DNA from: a virus
Reading direction: 5' to 3' (one strand)
Virus record (IMG/VR): IMGVR_UViG_3300037010_001860
Span: 1 to 47,853 of that record
Length of the DNA stretch: 47,853 nucleotides
The notes beneath the pieces were generated by a model. It did not search any database. It had not been told where the DNA came from and was given only the letters and a program-made list of their open reading frames with translations. Shown piece after piece: positions 7,082 to 15,563 of this stretch (its first letter is position 1; each line of letters opens with the position of its first letter). The translations under genes and the position numbers were made by a program.

Positions 7082-8401
7082 ATGAAAATCCTACTGATCG
7101 ACGCAATGGCAGCCTTCCTCGACTTCGCACTCCGGGCAGAAGCCCAGGGGCATGAAGTCCGGCTCTGGCTCCCCAAGGAAAAAGACGGCTCGCACAACAC
7201 TGTCGGCGATGGGCTGGTGACAAAAGTCCCTGACTGGCGGGGGAGTATGAATTGGGCTGATCTCATTGTACTCAGCGACAACGCACGGTTCCTGGGTGAG
7301 CTCGAACCCTGGCGCCGGAAGGGTTATCCGATATTCGGGCCAGGGAAGGAAGGCGCGAGCTGGGAACTCGAACGCGGCACTGGGCAACAGGTACTGGAAG
7401 CCGCTGGTATTGCCTGCATCCCCTCTCATGTGTTCTCAGGCTACAAGGAAGCCATTGAGTTTGTAACTGGAACTGGCAAACGCTATGTTTCCAAGCCCAC
7501 AGGCGACGCGGACAAGGCCCTCAGCTACGTTTCCAAAGGCCCAGCGGATATGCTGTTCATGCTGGACTACTGGAACAGGACGCAGAAGGTGAAAGTCCCG
7601 TTCTTGCTGCAGGAGTTCATCCCAGGAATTGAGATGGCGGTCGGGGGCTGGGTCGGGCGGGATGGCTTTCTGGGGATGTTTCTGGAGAACTTCGAGTTCA
7701 AGAAGCTCATGCCAGGGGACGTAGGGGTAAATACTGGGGAAATGGGCACGGTGATGAAATACTGCCCAATCGAGGAAAGTAAGCTGGCGCAGGAAATGCT
7801 CTTGCCGCTGGAAGCTCAGCTCATCCGTCAGGGCTACACCGGCTACATCGACGTAGCAGTCATTATTGACAAGAAAGGCAAGCCCTGGCCCCTGGAATTC
7901 ACCACCCGCCCTGGCTGGCCCCTGATGCAAATTCAGCAAATCCTGCATCCAGATGTGGCAGGATGGATGTTGGATGCAGTCAACGGCAAGGATACATTTA
8001 GGCCCTCCGGGCAGATTGCGGCTGGCTTCGTGGTGGCTCACGCTGACTTTCCTTTCAACAAACTCCCCCGTGCTACCGTGAGCGGATTCCCGGTCTGGGG
8101 TATCACTGACAGCAACCGCTATTTCATTCACCCCAGTGAGATGAAACTTGGCATGGCACCAGACTTCTCCTCAGGCTCTCTCAAGCACGTTCCTTCGCTG
8201 GTGAGTGCAGGGCAGTATCTCCTTACAGTCAGCGGAAGGGGTTGGAGCGTGAGGGAGGCTGTTGCGGGGGCCTTTTCCAGGGTGAAGCAATTGGAGGTGC
8301 CAAATTCTCCAGTGTATCGGATTGATATTGGGGAAAGGCTGGAGAAGCAGTTGCCAGAATTGCAAGAGTTTGGATATGCGGTTTCGTGGGAGTGGCAATG
8401 A
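7082..8401 (+). CDS. PurD-like ATP-grasp ligase (439 aa)
   Basis: The layout matches phosphoribosylamine-glycine ligase. There is an N-terminal Rossmann-like domain (MKILLID, then ADLIVL near 59-64), PIFGP (83-87) as in PurD, an ATP-grasp domain with SKP near 137-139 and QEFIPGIE (177-184), a glycine-rich NTGEMGTV (217-224) like the PurD TGGMG loop, and LEFTTRPGWP (271-280) at the metal/ATP-binding position of PurD's LEFNxRxGDPE. ATP-grasp enzymes join a carboxylate to an amine or thiol using ATP. Whether the phage enzyme makes a purine precursor or modifies DNA or protein cannot be read. The ATG follows CCCTCTCCCT with no Shine-Dalgarno, and the gene opens a separate cassette between ejection and tail fibre genes. 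Confidence 0.8.
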   Translation: MKILLIDAMAAFLDFALRAEAQGHEVRLWLPKEKDGSHNTVGDGLVTKVPDWRGSMNWADLIVLSDNARFLGELEPWRRKGYPIFGPGKEGASWELERGTGQQVLEAAGIACIPSHVFSGYKEAIEFVTGTGKRYVSKPTGDADKALSYVSKGPADMLFMLDYWNRTQKVKVPFLLQEFIPGIEMAVGGWVGRDGFLGMFLENFEFKKLMPGDVGVNTGEMGTVMKYCPIEESKLAQEMLLPLEAQLIRQGYTGYIDVAVIIDKKGKPWPLEFTTRPGWPLMQIQQILHPDVAGWMLDAVNGKDTFRPSGQIAAGFVVAHADFPFNKLPRATVSGFPVWGITDSNRYFIHPSEMKLGMAPDFSSGSLKHVPSLVSAGQYLLTVSGRGWSVREAVAGAFSRVKQLEVPNSPVYRIDIGERLEKQLPELQEFGYAVSWEWQ

Positions 8402-8571
8402 TGAGGAAAGGGGGGAAGGAAGCGCGGAAAGGGGCCTTACGGGGGCCGGTGTACGGAATAGGCGCTTTGGTATGGATCGGGCTCGCCATCGCAAGGATGA
8501 CCTCTTATAGCTGGAGAGTTACTTCCCCCTATTACAGCCCTGTAATCCGCGCGAGTAACCCTTCCCTATGA
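8398..8571 (+). CDS. Small membrane protein carrying a palindrome-encoded tail (57 aa)
   Basis: The ATG at 8398 overlaps the ligase stop as ATGA, and the TGA at 8569-8571 overlaps the next ATG in the same way, so it is coupled on both sides. After a basic Lys/Arg/Gly start there is one hydrophobic segment (about residues 18-36). Residues 41-54 are encoded exactly by palindrome copy 3. Alternative start ATG at 8401. No family recognised; evidence is overlap, frame and the membrane segment. Confidence 0.5.
   Translation: MMRKGGKEARKGALRGPVYGIGALVWIGLAIARMTSYSWRVTSPYYSPVIRASNPSL
8518..8559. repeat. 42-base palindrome family, copy 3 (in frame in a coding sequence)
   Basis: Outer stem GTTACT/AGTAAC (8518-8523, 8554-8559) and inner stem ATTACA/TGTAAT (8531-8536, 8541-8546). 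The middle arm is inverted relative to most copies (CCCCC on the left). It occupies 14 whole codons of the 57-residue ORF and ends eight bases before the ATG at 8568. Confidence 0.9.
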
Positions 8572-8870
8572 GCCGCGCTGACTACTTCGCCCCAGGCCAA
8601 TGGAACTTCTACTGCGACCTCTGTGGCAGGAAGAACAAGTCTGGGAACGCAATGCTGACTTGGGACGGGCACTATGTCTGCAAGGAGCACAAGGAAGTTC
8701 GGAATCCCCAGGATTTCGTCCGTGGGGTGGTGGCAGAGGCTGCAATTCCTTGGCGCAGATCATACTCACAGGCGACTATCTACGGTGGATGGTTTGCTCT
8801 GGGCATACAGACAGCCTCTTTATCGGGATTCGGGACTGGCCAGTGGCCTCCGAGGGGACTGCTGCTTTAG
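8568..8870 (+). CDS. Zinc-ribbon-like small phage protein (100 aa)
   Basis: Residues 13-45 contain CDLCG...WDGHYVCKEH followed by NPQDFVRG. This is the pattern of a widespread small phage protein with a C-x2-C and C-x2-H zinc site and the ending P-Q-D-F-V-R-G. These usually lie near tail genes; function is unknown. The C-terminal half is unlike that family and may be lineage-specific. The ATG overlaps the preceding stop and follows CCCTTCCCT without a Shine-Dalgarno, like the ligase gene of the same cassette. Confidence 0.65.
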   Translation: MSRADYFAPGQWNFYCDLCGRKNKSGNAMLTWDGHYVCKEHKEVRNPQDFVRGVVAEAAIPWRRSYSQATIYGGWFALGIQTASLSGFGTGQWPPRGLLL

Positions 8871-8926
8871 CGTTTCAGTCCCCAAAAATGGCAATAGCAG
8901 CATAGGATTCACAAGGAGATTCCCGC

Positions 8927-9823
8927 ATGGCAGGTATAAATGAGTTTCAAGCCTTCGCTACAGCACCAGGGGCCAATGTGCTTGCACCAGCGACCTACGC
9001 GGCACTGCCGATTGTGGCCACAGGGTTTATGGATGGCATTGCAATAACGGAGCAACTTAATACTGTCTGGCGGCAGTCGTCGTTCATCGCAGCCGCGGTA
9101 GCGCAGATTGTTGCGAATGGGGGACTGAATGCGCTGGATGATGGGAATGTAGCTGGGTTTACGAGTAACTTTCTGATGGCTTTGGCAGCCCAATTGCCAG
9201 TTGCAGTAGACGTTACGAGTTTTAACACCCGCACAGGTGCAGTGACTCTGACTTCTGCTGACGTCACAACTGCATTGGGGTATGCACCAGCTTCCTCCAC
9301 GGCTGTTGTTAGCAGTTTCAACACCCGTACAGGTGCAGTAACGCTGACCTCTGCTGATATCACCGCGGCACTCTCTTACGTTCCAGTAGCTCCCGGGGCA
9401 TACACGTCCAGCAGCCTGACCATGAACACTGGAAGGCTACTGGGAAGATCTACTGCGGCAACAGGAGCGGCGGAGGAAATTGCAATAGGGGCTGGATTGA
9501 GTTTGTCAGCTGGAACCCTTACGGCTACTGGAGGTGGAGGTGCAACTGCGTGGGCTATAAAAACAGCAGCCTATACTGCGGTGCCAGGTGATCATCTAGC
9601 AACAGATACAAGTGGCGGGGCGTTTACCGTGACGCTTCCTGCTACGCCCACAGCTGGAAATTACGTCGAGTTCTCTGATGGCGGCGGCGCTTTCCAGACA
9701 AACAATCTGACAATCGGCCGGAATGGCAGCACCATCATGGGCCTCAGTGAGGACATGACGCTGTCCACCAACAATATCAGTGTTGGCCTTGTCTACAACG
9801 GAACCACCTGGAGAATCTACTAA
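8927..9823 (+). CDS. Tail fibre protein with repeated motif (298 aa)
   Basis: The N-terminal 90 residues look like an attachment domain. Two near-identical repeats of SFNTRTGAVTLTSAD (about residues 100 and 128) follow; such repeats are common in trimeric phage tail fibres. The C-terminal 110 residues are beta-rich with a G-G-A-F-x-V-T-L-P pattern seen in fibre tips. RBS AAGGAG precedes ATG 8927. The stop overlaps the start of the glycine-rich adhesin (TAATG), so the two are probably made together as parts of one host-recognition device. Confidence 0.75.
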   Translation: MAGINEFQAFATAPGANVLAPATYAALPIVATGFMDGIAITEQLNTVWRQSSFIAAAVAQIVANGGLNALDDGNVAGFTSNFLMALAAQLPVAVDVTSFNTRTGAVTLTSADVTTALGYAPASSTAVVSSFNTRTGAVTLTSADITAALSYVPVAPGAYTSSSLTMNTGRLLGRSTAATGAAEEIAIGAGLSLSAGTLTATGGGGATAWAIKTAAYTAVPGDHLATDTSGGAFTVTLPATPTAGNYVEFSDGGGAFQTNNLTIGRNGSTIMGLSEDMTLSTNNISVGLVYNGTTWRIY

Positions 9824-10800
9824 TGAGTGATCTGAAGCAATTCCTTAACCTCGGTTTCAGTCGCCGGGCGGTTATGTATGTACAGAGCAGCAAGACTATT
9901 ACCGCACAATTTTCTGGGATGTACCGTATTACAGCAATTGGCCCTGGAGGATCTGGTGCGGCAATATCAGCTGCCACTGCCGCGGCTTCTGGTGGCGCGG
10001 CAGGTGGCAGCTGCATCAAAGAGATGTATATTGCGGCAGGGACATCCATTGTCTGCACGATCGGAGCTGGCGGTGCGACTGCTGCTCCGGCCGCTGGTGC
10101 TGCAGCGAACGGCAACGCAGGCGGAACTACGACCGTTGCTATCGGTTCTACGACCCTGACAGCCAATGGCGGCGGGGGCGGATTGCAAGCTGCTGGTGCG
10201 GTTTCCGGTGCCTCTGGCGGCACGGCCTCTGGTGGTGACGTAAACCTGACAGGTGGAGGAAGCGGCGCAGTTACTGCATCCAACAATGGGGCAACAGGTG
10301 GCGGGGCGGTGAATATCGGGTCGGGCGCTTTTGCCAGCGGCAGTGTCGGAACCAACTTATATATGAGCGGTGGGGCAAGTGTAACTGCGACTTCGGTAGC
10401 TACTACTTATACAAGCCCTGGCGGTGGTGCTGGCGTTGGAGGGTCAAACAGTGGCACTAGCGGTGGCCCAGATGCGCTTGGCTACTCTGTTGCGGCAGGA
10501 GCTGGGAATTTTCCCATTGGGTTAGTGCTGCCCATTTTCCCTGCGCTGGGCGGCGGTGGCGCAGGTTCAACTACTACCGCAGGTGCTGGCGCTAATGGCG
10601 CGGGCGGCGGAAGCGCATCATCTACCGCCGGTGCTGGTGGATGGGGCGGGGGAGGGGGAGCATCGCTTTCAAACTCCGCTGCCGTGACAGCAGGAAAAGG
10701 CGGAGTTGGTGCGGGCGGTGGTGGTTCTGCTACTATTAGCACTTCCTACACAGCAACCTCTGGTGCTGGCGGCAATGGCATAGTGATCCTGGAGTATTAA
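9823..10800 (+). CDS. Glycine-rich tail adhesin (325 aa)
   Basis: After about 40 residues with a Y-R-I-T-A-I-G-P-G-G-S-G motif, the protein is dominated by Gly-Gly-Gly and Gly-Ala runs and ends in GNGIVILEY. This is the usual pattern of glycine-rich phage adhesins whose polyglycine helices form the receptor-binding tip, as in T-even gp38-type proteins. The DNA is therefore locally G-rich and repetitive, but the frame is intact throughout. Likely role: receptor binding together with the preceding fibre. Confidence 0.7.
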   Translation: MSDLKQFLNLGFSRRAVMYVQSSKTITAQFSGMYRITAIGPGGSGAAISAATAAASGGAAGGSCIKEMYIAAGTSIVCTIGAGGATAAPAAGAAANGNAGGTTTVAIGSTTLTANGGGGGLQAAGAVSGASGGTASGGDVNLTGGGSGAVTASNNGATGGGAVNIGSGAFASGSVGTNLYMSGGASVTATSVATTYTSPGGGAGVGGSNSGTSGGPDALGYSVAAGAGNFPIGLVLPIFPALGGGGAGSTTTAGAGANGAGGGSASSTAGAGGWGGGGGASLSNSAAVTAGKGGVGAGGGGSATISTSYTATSGAGGNGIVILEY

Positions 10801-10801
10801 A

Positions 10802-11155
10802 ATGCGATACGAAATCCTTGACGCAGTAAACGGTAATGTGGTCAATACAATTGATGCCAGCGAAGATTTCTGCGCTGCGAATTACCCATTCTATAGGTTA
10901 GCTGTAGGCACCATTGTGGCCCCTCCCAGTATTCGCACGCTAACCAAACTTGAGTACATGAATCGCTTTACAGATGCGGAACTTGCTGGAATCTACACGG
11001 CAGCTAAATCAGTAATACAGATTGAAGTTTGGCTGGATAAGTTCAAGCTCGCGGAGGAAATAAACCTTGATGATTCCGCAACAATTGCGGGAGTGCAGGC
11101 GCTGGAAGCTGCTGGACTACTCGCCACAGGAAGAGCTGCGGAAATCTTGGCATGA
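10802..11155 (+). CDS. Tail-fibre-associated protein, unknown (117 aa)
   Basis: Begins one base after the adhesin stop with GGAG upstream. The N-terminal 40 residues are beta-like, and the rest is helical with LTKLEYMNRFTDAELAGIY and an Ala/Leu-rich C-terminus. This arrangement is common in small proteins following phage fibre genes; I infer a fibre assembly or chaperone role, without a catalytic motif. The stop overlaps the next ATG (ATGA). Confidence 0.6.
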   Translation: MRYEILDAVNGNVVNTIDASEDFCAANYPFYRLAVGTIVAPPSIRTLTKLEYMNRFTDAELAGIYTAAKSVIQIEVWLDKFKLAEEINLDDSATIAGVQALEAAGLLATGRAAEILA

Positions 11156-11412
11156 AGCAGGTTCTATTCCACCTAAAGCAAATTCTAATTGCGCTGGATC
11201 AGTTTTGCAACACACTACTGTGTGGCTATGCAGATGAAGCATTTTCAGCCAGATGCTGGCGAGACGGCAAGAGGAGCAAAGTCTGGAATGCTGTTAGAAT
11301 TACTGTAGATTGTATTTTTTGGTTTGACAGACAGCACTGTTTCGCCAGCTATGTTGATGAGTTCGAGCGCAAGCAGTTGCCAAAGGAATATCGTGGAAAC
11401 AATTCGCACTGA
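11152..11412 (+). CDS. Conserved small phage protein, unknown (86 aa)
   Basis: Starts inside the preceding stop (ATGA). The pattern LDQFCNTLLCGYADEAFSARCWR, then FWFDRQHCFASY and LPKEYR, is one I associate with small conserved proteins in phage lysis/tail regions. The function is not known to me. Three cysteines and a His-Cys pair could bind metal or form disulfides. No clear membrane segment. Confidence 0.65.
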   Translation: MKQVLFHLKQILIALDQFCNTLLCGYADEAFSARCWRDGKRSKVWNAVRITVDCIFWFDRQHCFASYVDEFERKQLPKEYRGNNSH

Positions 11413-11456
11413 ACCAGCTACAAGAAGCTGCTGAGAACTAATATCCTTTCACAAAC

Positions 11457-11720
11457 ATGGAAATGCAGATGGGACAATCAATCATAAACTGGCTATTGGC
11501 CAGTTTTGGGGCGCTAATCGGGTTCCTGCTCAATGCTGTCTGGCAGGCTGTGAAAGACTTGCAAGTGGCAGACAAAGAAATGGCGGATAAGGTTGGCCAG
11601 ATCGAGGTGCTGGTGGCGGGGAACTACCTTCGGCGGGATGACTTCGAGCACACAATAGAGGCGCTTTTCAAGAAGCTGGACAAAATCGAAGACAAGCTGG
11701 ATGGGAAGGCGGACAAATAG
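11457..11720 (+). CDS. Membrane-anchored coiled-coil protein (87 aa)
   Basis: Residues 8-28 (IINWLLASFGALIGFLLNAVW) form a single N-terminal membrane helix. It is followed by a charged coiled coil ending in a Lys/Asp-rich repeat. The shape fits small holin-accessory or spanin-like proteins near lysis genes, but no family is certain. The ribosome binding site is weak; an internal ATG at 11469 (MGQS) is an alternative start. Confidence 0.55.
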   Translation: MEMQMGQSIINWLLASFGALIGFLLNAVWQAVKDLQVADKEMADKVGQIEVLVAGNYLRRDDFEHTIEALFKKLDKIEDKLDGKADK

Positions 11721-11790
11721 AGGCGGAGCTGGCAGTAAGTACCATCGTGTATTCTCTTAAAACAGGGTTTTGGACTAGGAAGTAACTATC

Positions 11791-12807
11791 ATGGGAACTG
11801 TAACGATACCACAATTGCCGGCTGCGGGGACACTGACTGGAAATGAGTTAGTAGTACTGGCGCAGGCAGGTGCGATGAAATCAGCCACTGTGGCAGCGGT
11901 ATTGGCAACTCAGGGGATTTACCTTAGCGTAGCGCAGGCACAAGCTGAATTTGCGGCACTTGGGGGTTCCCCTAGTCAAAACTTCGCTGTAAATGCGCTG
12001 ACTGCCAGTGCTGATTCTGTTATTCATGGAGTAAATATCGGCACTGGGAGCGGGGGAATAGCCTCTAATACAAGAGTAGGCTTAAATGCACTTCAGAATA
12101 ATACAACTGGCTATAATAACACAGCGAATGGCTGGGGCGCGCTCTTCAGCAACACAACTGGAGCCCAGAACACATCGCTTGGCTGGAACGCACTTTATAA
12201 TGTTACGACTACCTCTAGTAATACAGCGACTGGTGCGTATGCATTGTACAGCAATACAACTGGCTATAGCAATACAGCGAATGGTGTAAATGCGCTTTTT
12301 GGCAACACAGCTGGCAGCTACTGCGTAGCGATGGGTACGAATGCACTTCTTCATAATACAACTGGCTCTGGTAACACAGCTATAAGCCCACAGAACGCAT
12401 CAGGCGCTTATGCACCAGTATTCGACCCAACTACAGAAACCAACCGCATTTGCATGGGGTCTACGGCAGTAACTAATGCGTATATTCAAGTAGCCTGGAC
12501 AGTAGTTTCTGATGAGCGTGATAAGGCTGAGTTTGCGCCAGTACCTCATGGCTTAGACTTTGTAACCAAACTGCAGCCAATTGCCTATCGTTACAGAATA
12601 GACCGCAGCACAGCAGAATGTCATGGCCCTGTTCGCTATGGATTCAAAGCGCAGGACGTGCTGGCGCTTGAAGGGGCTTCACCAGTCATTGTTGATGCTG
12701 AGGATGCGGAAAAGTTACGTCTGAATGATCAGTCAATGCTTGCTGTTTTGGTAAAGGCAATACAAGAACTCAAGGCTGAGTTCGATGCTTATAAAGCAAC
12801 TCACTAG
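11791..12807 (+). CDS. Tail spike/fibre with C-terminal S74 intramolecular chaperone (338 aa)
   Basis: The middle (about residues 90-205) is built from degenerate NTTGxxNTAxGxxAL repeats like YadA-type or fibre head repeats. From Ser240 the sequence SDERDK begins an endosialidase-type chaperone domain (peptidase S74): the Ser and the Lys five residues later are the catalytic dyad that cuts the chaperone off after trimerisation. YGFKAQDVLALE and the C-terminal coiled coil are typical. The mature fibre would end at about residue 239. This is a second host-recognition component beside the 8927/9823 pair. Confidence 0.8.
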   Translation: MGTVTIPQLPAAGTLTGNELVVLAQAGAMKSATVAAVLATQGIYLSVAQAQAEFAALGGSPSQNFAVNALTASADSVIHGVNIGTGSGGIASNTRVGLNALQNNTTGYNNTANGWGALFSNTTGAQNTSLGWNALYNVTTTSSNTATGAYALYSNTTGYSNTANGVNALFGNTAGSYCVAMGTNALLHNTTGSGNTAISPQNASGAYAPVFDPTTETNRICMGSTAVTNAYIQVAWTVVSDERDKAEFAPVPHGLDFVTKLQPIAYRYRIDRSTAECHGPVRYGFKAQDVLALEGASPVIVDAEDAEKLRLNDQSMLAVLVKAIQELKAEFDAYKATH

Positions 12808-12816
12808 GCTACTGCT

Positions 12817-14511
12817 ATGAGACTTCCGCTGGCAATTGATATCGAGTCGAGAAATGGGCTGCCCATGTCGGATTCCTACATTCTGAATGGCTACGTGCAG
12901 ACAGTCAGTGGAGTGAAGAAGGTATCGAAGAGGCCGGGATTGTCTTTGGTACATCAGTTTTCTGCCGGCACTGGGCAGGGGGCTTTCACAATGTCAGGAA
13001 ATAGCTATGCGGTTATTGCTGACAGTATTGTGCTGCTTGCGGCCCCTTGGACTTCCTGGGCGATTCCCACTGTAACCGTAGCGGGGCTGCAATATCAATT
13101 CGTCGCTAACCCTCCTTACATCACAACGCCGTATGTGGTGCTGAAGTCCACTGCAGGTATGTGGCAGTTTGATGGGACTACCGTGTCTAAGGTGACTGAC
13201 CCTGACTACCCAGCAACTACAGTTCCCGGTGTGGCCTATCTGGATGGAGCATACTACATCAAGACTCCTACAGGTAGAATCTACGGCTCTGACTTGGCTA
13301 ACCCACTTTCGTGGACTGCGCTGAACTTTCTTACCGTCTCCGATATGACTGGAGTTTCAGTCGCAATTGGGCATTACCTTACGTATCTGGTGAGCTTTAG
13401 CCAGTACTCGACCACATTCTATTGGGACACTGGAAGTCCACCACCAGGAAGTTCTTTAGGCTATGCGCAAAATCTCACGCAGGCCATCGGATGTGCTTCT
13501 GCCGGCTCGATAGCAAAGTTGGGAGATGCAGTGTTCTTTCTTTCGCAAACTCTCACTGGCCGTTCAGTGTCGATGATCTCTGGAGCACAGATTACTCCAG
13601 TGTCTACCCCAAGCATTGACAGTATATTGGATTTGGATGACTTGTCAGGAGTGTATGGGTATTCCCTTGCAATTGGCGGGAGATTGTTTTACCTCTTGTC
13701 ACTGGTAAAAAGTGCTATCACACTGTGCTATAACCTTACTGAAAATCATTGGACATACTGGTCAAGCGGGAAGACTACAGTTGCAGCTCCAGTGAGTTTG
13801 ACGCTTGAAAGTGACCTGGCTACTGTTACAGGAACGGCGACAAGCACGCTCCCTACAGCGGGGGAATACGTAACGATTACTGGAGCAACGAATACTAGCT
13901 TTAATGGGACATTTCTGGTAGCATCAGCAACTGCAACAAACTTTACCTATACTGTTATAATTGCTGCGTATTTGCTGGACTCCTATGGGAATATCTTAGT
14001 CACTGAAAAGGGGGATGCACTACTTGAGGAGATTCCTCCAACTGCCGGAGTTATTGCAGGAAGTTGTCAAATGAGTATCAGCTTCAACTCATATTTTACT
14101 GCTGTCGCCTCTGCAGGAAATAACCTTCTGCTAGATGTTTCAAGCGGGGCGGTGGAGAAACTGGACACAGGTACTTACAGTGACCATACTGGCCCAATTG
14201 ATTTTAATATTGTAACTAAGAATCTTTCCCCAGGAGGGACTTCGACATTGACTCGGATTACTTCCGCTGAAGTAAGGGGGGATAAAGTCCTAACGACTGG
14301 ATATTTGCGATATTCAGATACAGACTATGAGACCTGGGCAAGTTTCCGCGCGCTCTCTATGCAGTCTCCCAGAGCCAGAACACTGAGACTTGGGGCAACA
14401 CGCCGCAGGGCTTTTCACTTTCGCCATGTGGATGACACGCCACTGCGCGTAGAGGAGCTCCTGATAGGAATTGGTGGAGCTGATGTCGCAGCACAGCCTA
14501 CTGGAGGTTGA
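12817..14511 (+). CDS. P22 gp10-like tail hub / DNA stabilisation protein (564 aa)
   Basis: Length and composition match packaged-DNA stabilisation proteins of P22-like phages. There is an N-terminal RPGLSLVHQF segment, a long beta-propeller-like body with repeated aromatic/Gly blades, and a conserved C-terminal region ending R-A-F-H-F-R-H-V-D-D-T-P-L-R-V-E. These proteins bind below the gp4 ring and form the hub to which spikes and needle attach. A short insertion near residues 330-390 resembles an Ig-like domain. The RBS is weak; ATG 12817 follows the fibre stop by nine bases. Confidence 0.75.
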   Translation: MRLPLAIDIESRNGLPMSDSYILNGYVQTVSGVKKVSKRPGLSLVHQFSAGTGQGAFTMSGNSYAVIADSIVLLAAPWTSWAIPTVTVAGLQYQFVANPPYITTPYVVLKSTAGMWQFDGTTVSKVTDPDYPATTVPGVAYLDGAYYIKTPTGRIYGSDLANPLSWTALNFLTVSDMTGVSVAIGHYLTYLVSFSQYSTTFYWDTGSPPPGSSLGYAQNLTQAIGCASAGSIAKLGDAVFFLSQTLTGRSVSMISGAQITPVSTPSIDSILDLDDLSGVYGYSLAIGGRLFYLLSLVKSAITLCYNLTENHWTYWSSGKTTVAAPVSLTLESDLATVTGTATSTLPTAGEYVTITGATNTSFNGTFLVASATATNFTYTVIIAAYLLDSYGNILVTEKGDALLEEIPPTAGVIAGSCQMSISFNSYFTAVASAGNNLLLDVSSGAVEKLDTGTYSDHTGPIDFNIVTKNLSPGGTSTLTRITSAEVRGDKVLTTGYLRYSDTDYETWASFRALSMQSPRARTLRLGATRRRAFHFRHVDDTPLRVEELLIGIGGADVAAQPTGG

Positions 14512-14513
14512 TG

Positions 14514-14780
14514 ATGGGATTTATTACGCTGCCTCCTGCCCCTCAAGGCGTGGAGAAGGTGACTGCAGTACCTTGGGTGACTTGGTTTACAATACTGCAG
14601 AAGGGGCTGACTTCCAATGCACCGATGCAAATGCCAGTGTATACGCTAGCAACGCTGCCTTTGGCAAGTGGGAGTATTGGAAAGTACATCGAGGTGTCAG
14701 ATGCTACTGGTGGGGCAAAGCTCTGTAGGAGCGATGGGGCGAACTGGTTGCTAGTGAATACGACTACAATTGTAAGCTAA
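14514..14780 (+). CDS. Small tail-associated protein, unknown (88 aa)
   Basis: ATG 14514 is the best start because GGAGG at 14503-14507 lies six bases upstream; ATG 14511 overlaps the preceding stop and is an alternative. The protein is hydrophobic and proline-containing, with no charged helix. The C-terminal half (G-K-Y-I-E-V-S-D-A-T-G-G, then C-R-S-D-G-A-N-W) resembles the tip repeats of phage fibre proteins. Likely a small virion component. Confidence 0.55.
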   Translation: MGFITLPPAPQGVEKVTAVPWVTWFTILQKGLTSNAPMQMPVYTLATLPLASGSIGKYIEVSDATGGAKLCRSDGANWLLVNTTTIVS

Positions 14781-14797
14781 GGCTGGAGGAGATGGAG

Positions 14798-15055
14798 ATG
14801 GGGATGGAGAAGGTACTGTTGGACGACTGGAAATGGGTAGTCAGGAACGCTTGGAGCTTCCGGTTAATGCTGCTGGCGGCAGTGCTTTCTGGGGTTGAAA
14901 TGGCATTACCGATTGTTGGGGACAGGCTGCCACAGATGCTGTTTGCAGGGCTCACCTTTGTGGTGACTGTGGCTGCTCTCATTGCGAGGCTTTTGGTGCA
15001 GCGCCGGGAAGCCGAAGAGGGCATTGCTGTGGACTCTGGAACTGAGGAACTCTGA
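14798..15055 (+). CDS. Holin-like membrane protein (85 aa)
   Basis: Two membrane segments (about residues 20-40 and 47-67 from this start) are preceded by DDWKWVVRNAW and followed by a charged C-terminus. This is a pattern I recognise in small membrane proteins just upstream of phage endolysins, and I infer a holin or pinholin. Three in-frame ATGs occur (14792, 14798, 14804); the spacing of GGAGG at 14785-14789 favours 14798. A dual start, as used by some holins, is possible. The TGA overlaps the lysozyme ATG. Confidence 0.65.
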   Translation: MGMEKVLLDDWKWVVRNAWSFRLMLLAAVLSGVEMALPIVGDRLPQMLFAGLTFVVTVAALIARLLVQRREAEEGIAVDSGTEEL

Positions 15056-15552
15056 TGGCGCCGGAGAATCGCAGGCGTGCTGCAATTGCCGGGCTGGTGC
15101 TGAGCGCCGCAGGACTTGTAGCTATTGTGGGGCAGGAGGGGTACAGTGACAAGGCAATTATTCCCGTTGCAGGAGATGTTCCGACAATAGGATTCGGGAC
15201 GACTGCTGGGGTGCGGCTGGGAGATACTACAACCCCTCAGCGGGCATTGGGGCGAGCATTGCGGGATATTAGCACCTTTGAAGGGGCACTGAAGCAGTGT
15301 GTACACGTACCGTTGGCGCAGGGGGAATATGATGCTTTTGTGGGACTGGCCTACAACATCGGGGGGAAGGCTTTTTGCGATTCGCGGCTGGTGCAGAAGG
15401 TGAACGCTGGGGACTACAAAGGGGCGTGTGGGGAGATTCTTCGCTGGACACGCTACCAAGGCAAGGACTGTGCGGATGCCAGGTATAGGCATCTGTGTGG
15501 GGGACTTGTAGTGCGTAGGCAGCAAGAATACAAACAGTGTATGGAAGGGTGA
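15055..15552 (+). CDS. GH24 lysozyme with signal-anchor, SAR endolysin (165 aa)
   Basis: Residues 9-26 are a weakly hydrophobic, Ala/Gly-rich segment after four basic residues, as in SAR endolysins that are exported and released on membrane depolarisation. Glu28 in GQEGY and the GDVPTIGFGTT block (40-50) mark the GH24 active-site region. LAQGEYDAFVGLAYNIG and the C-terminal VRRQQEYKQC are family-typical. It would cut the glycan backbone of peptidoglycan. The spacing between Glu28 and the following acidic residue is wider than in T4 lysozyme. It follows a holin-like gene with TGATG overlap. Confidence 0.88.
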   Translation: MAPENRRRAAIAGLVLSAAGLVAIVGQEGYSDKAIIPVAGDVPTIGFGTTAGVRLGDTTTPQRALGRALRDISTFEGALKQCVHVPLAQGEYDAFVGLAYNIGGKAFCDSRLVQKVNAGDYKGACGEILRWTRYQGKDCADARYRHLCGGLVVRRQQEYKQCMEG

Positions 15553-15563
15553 GGGGGTGAGGA

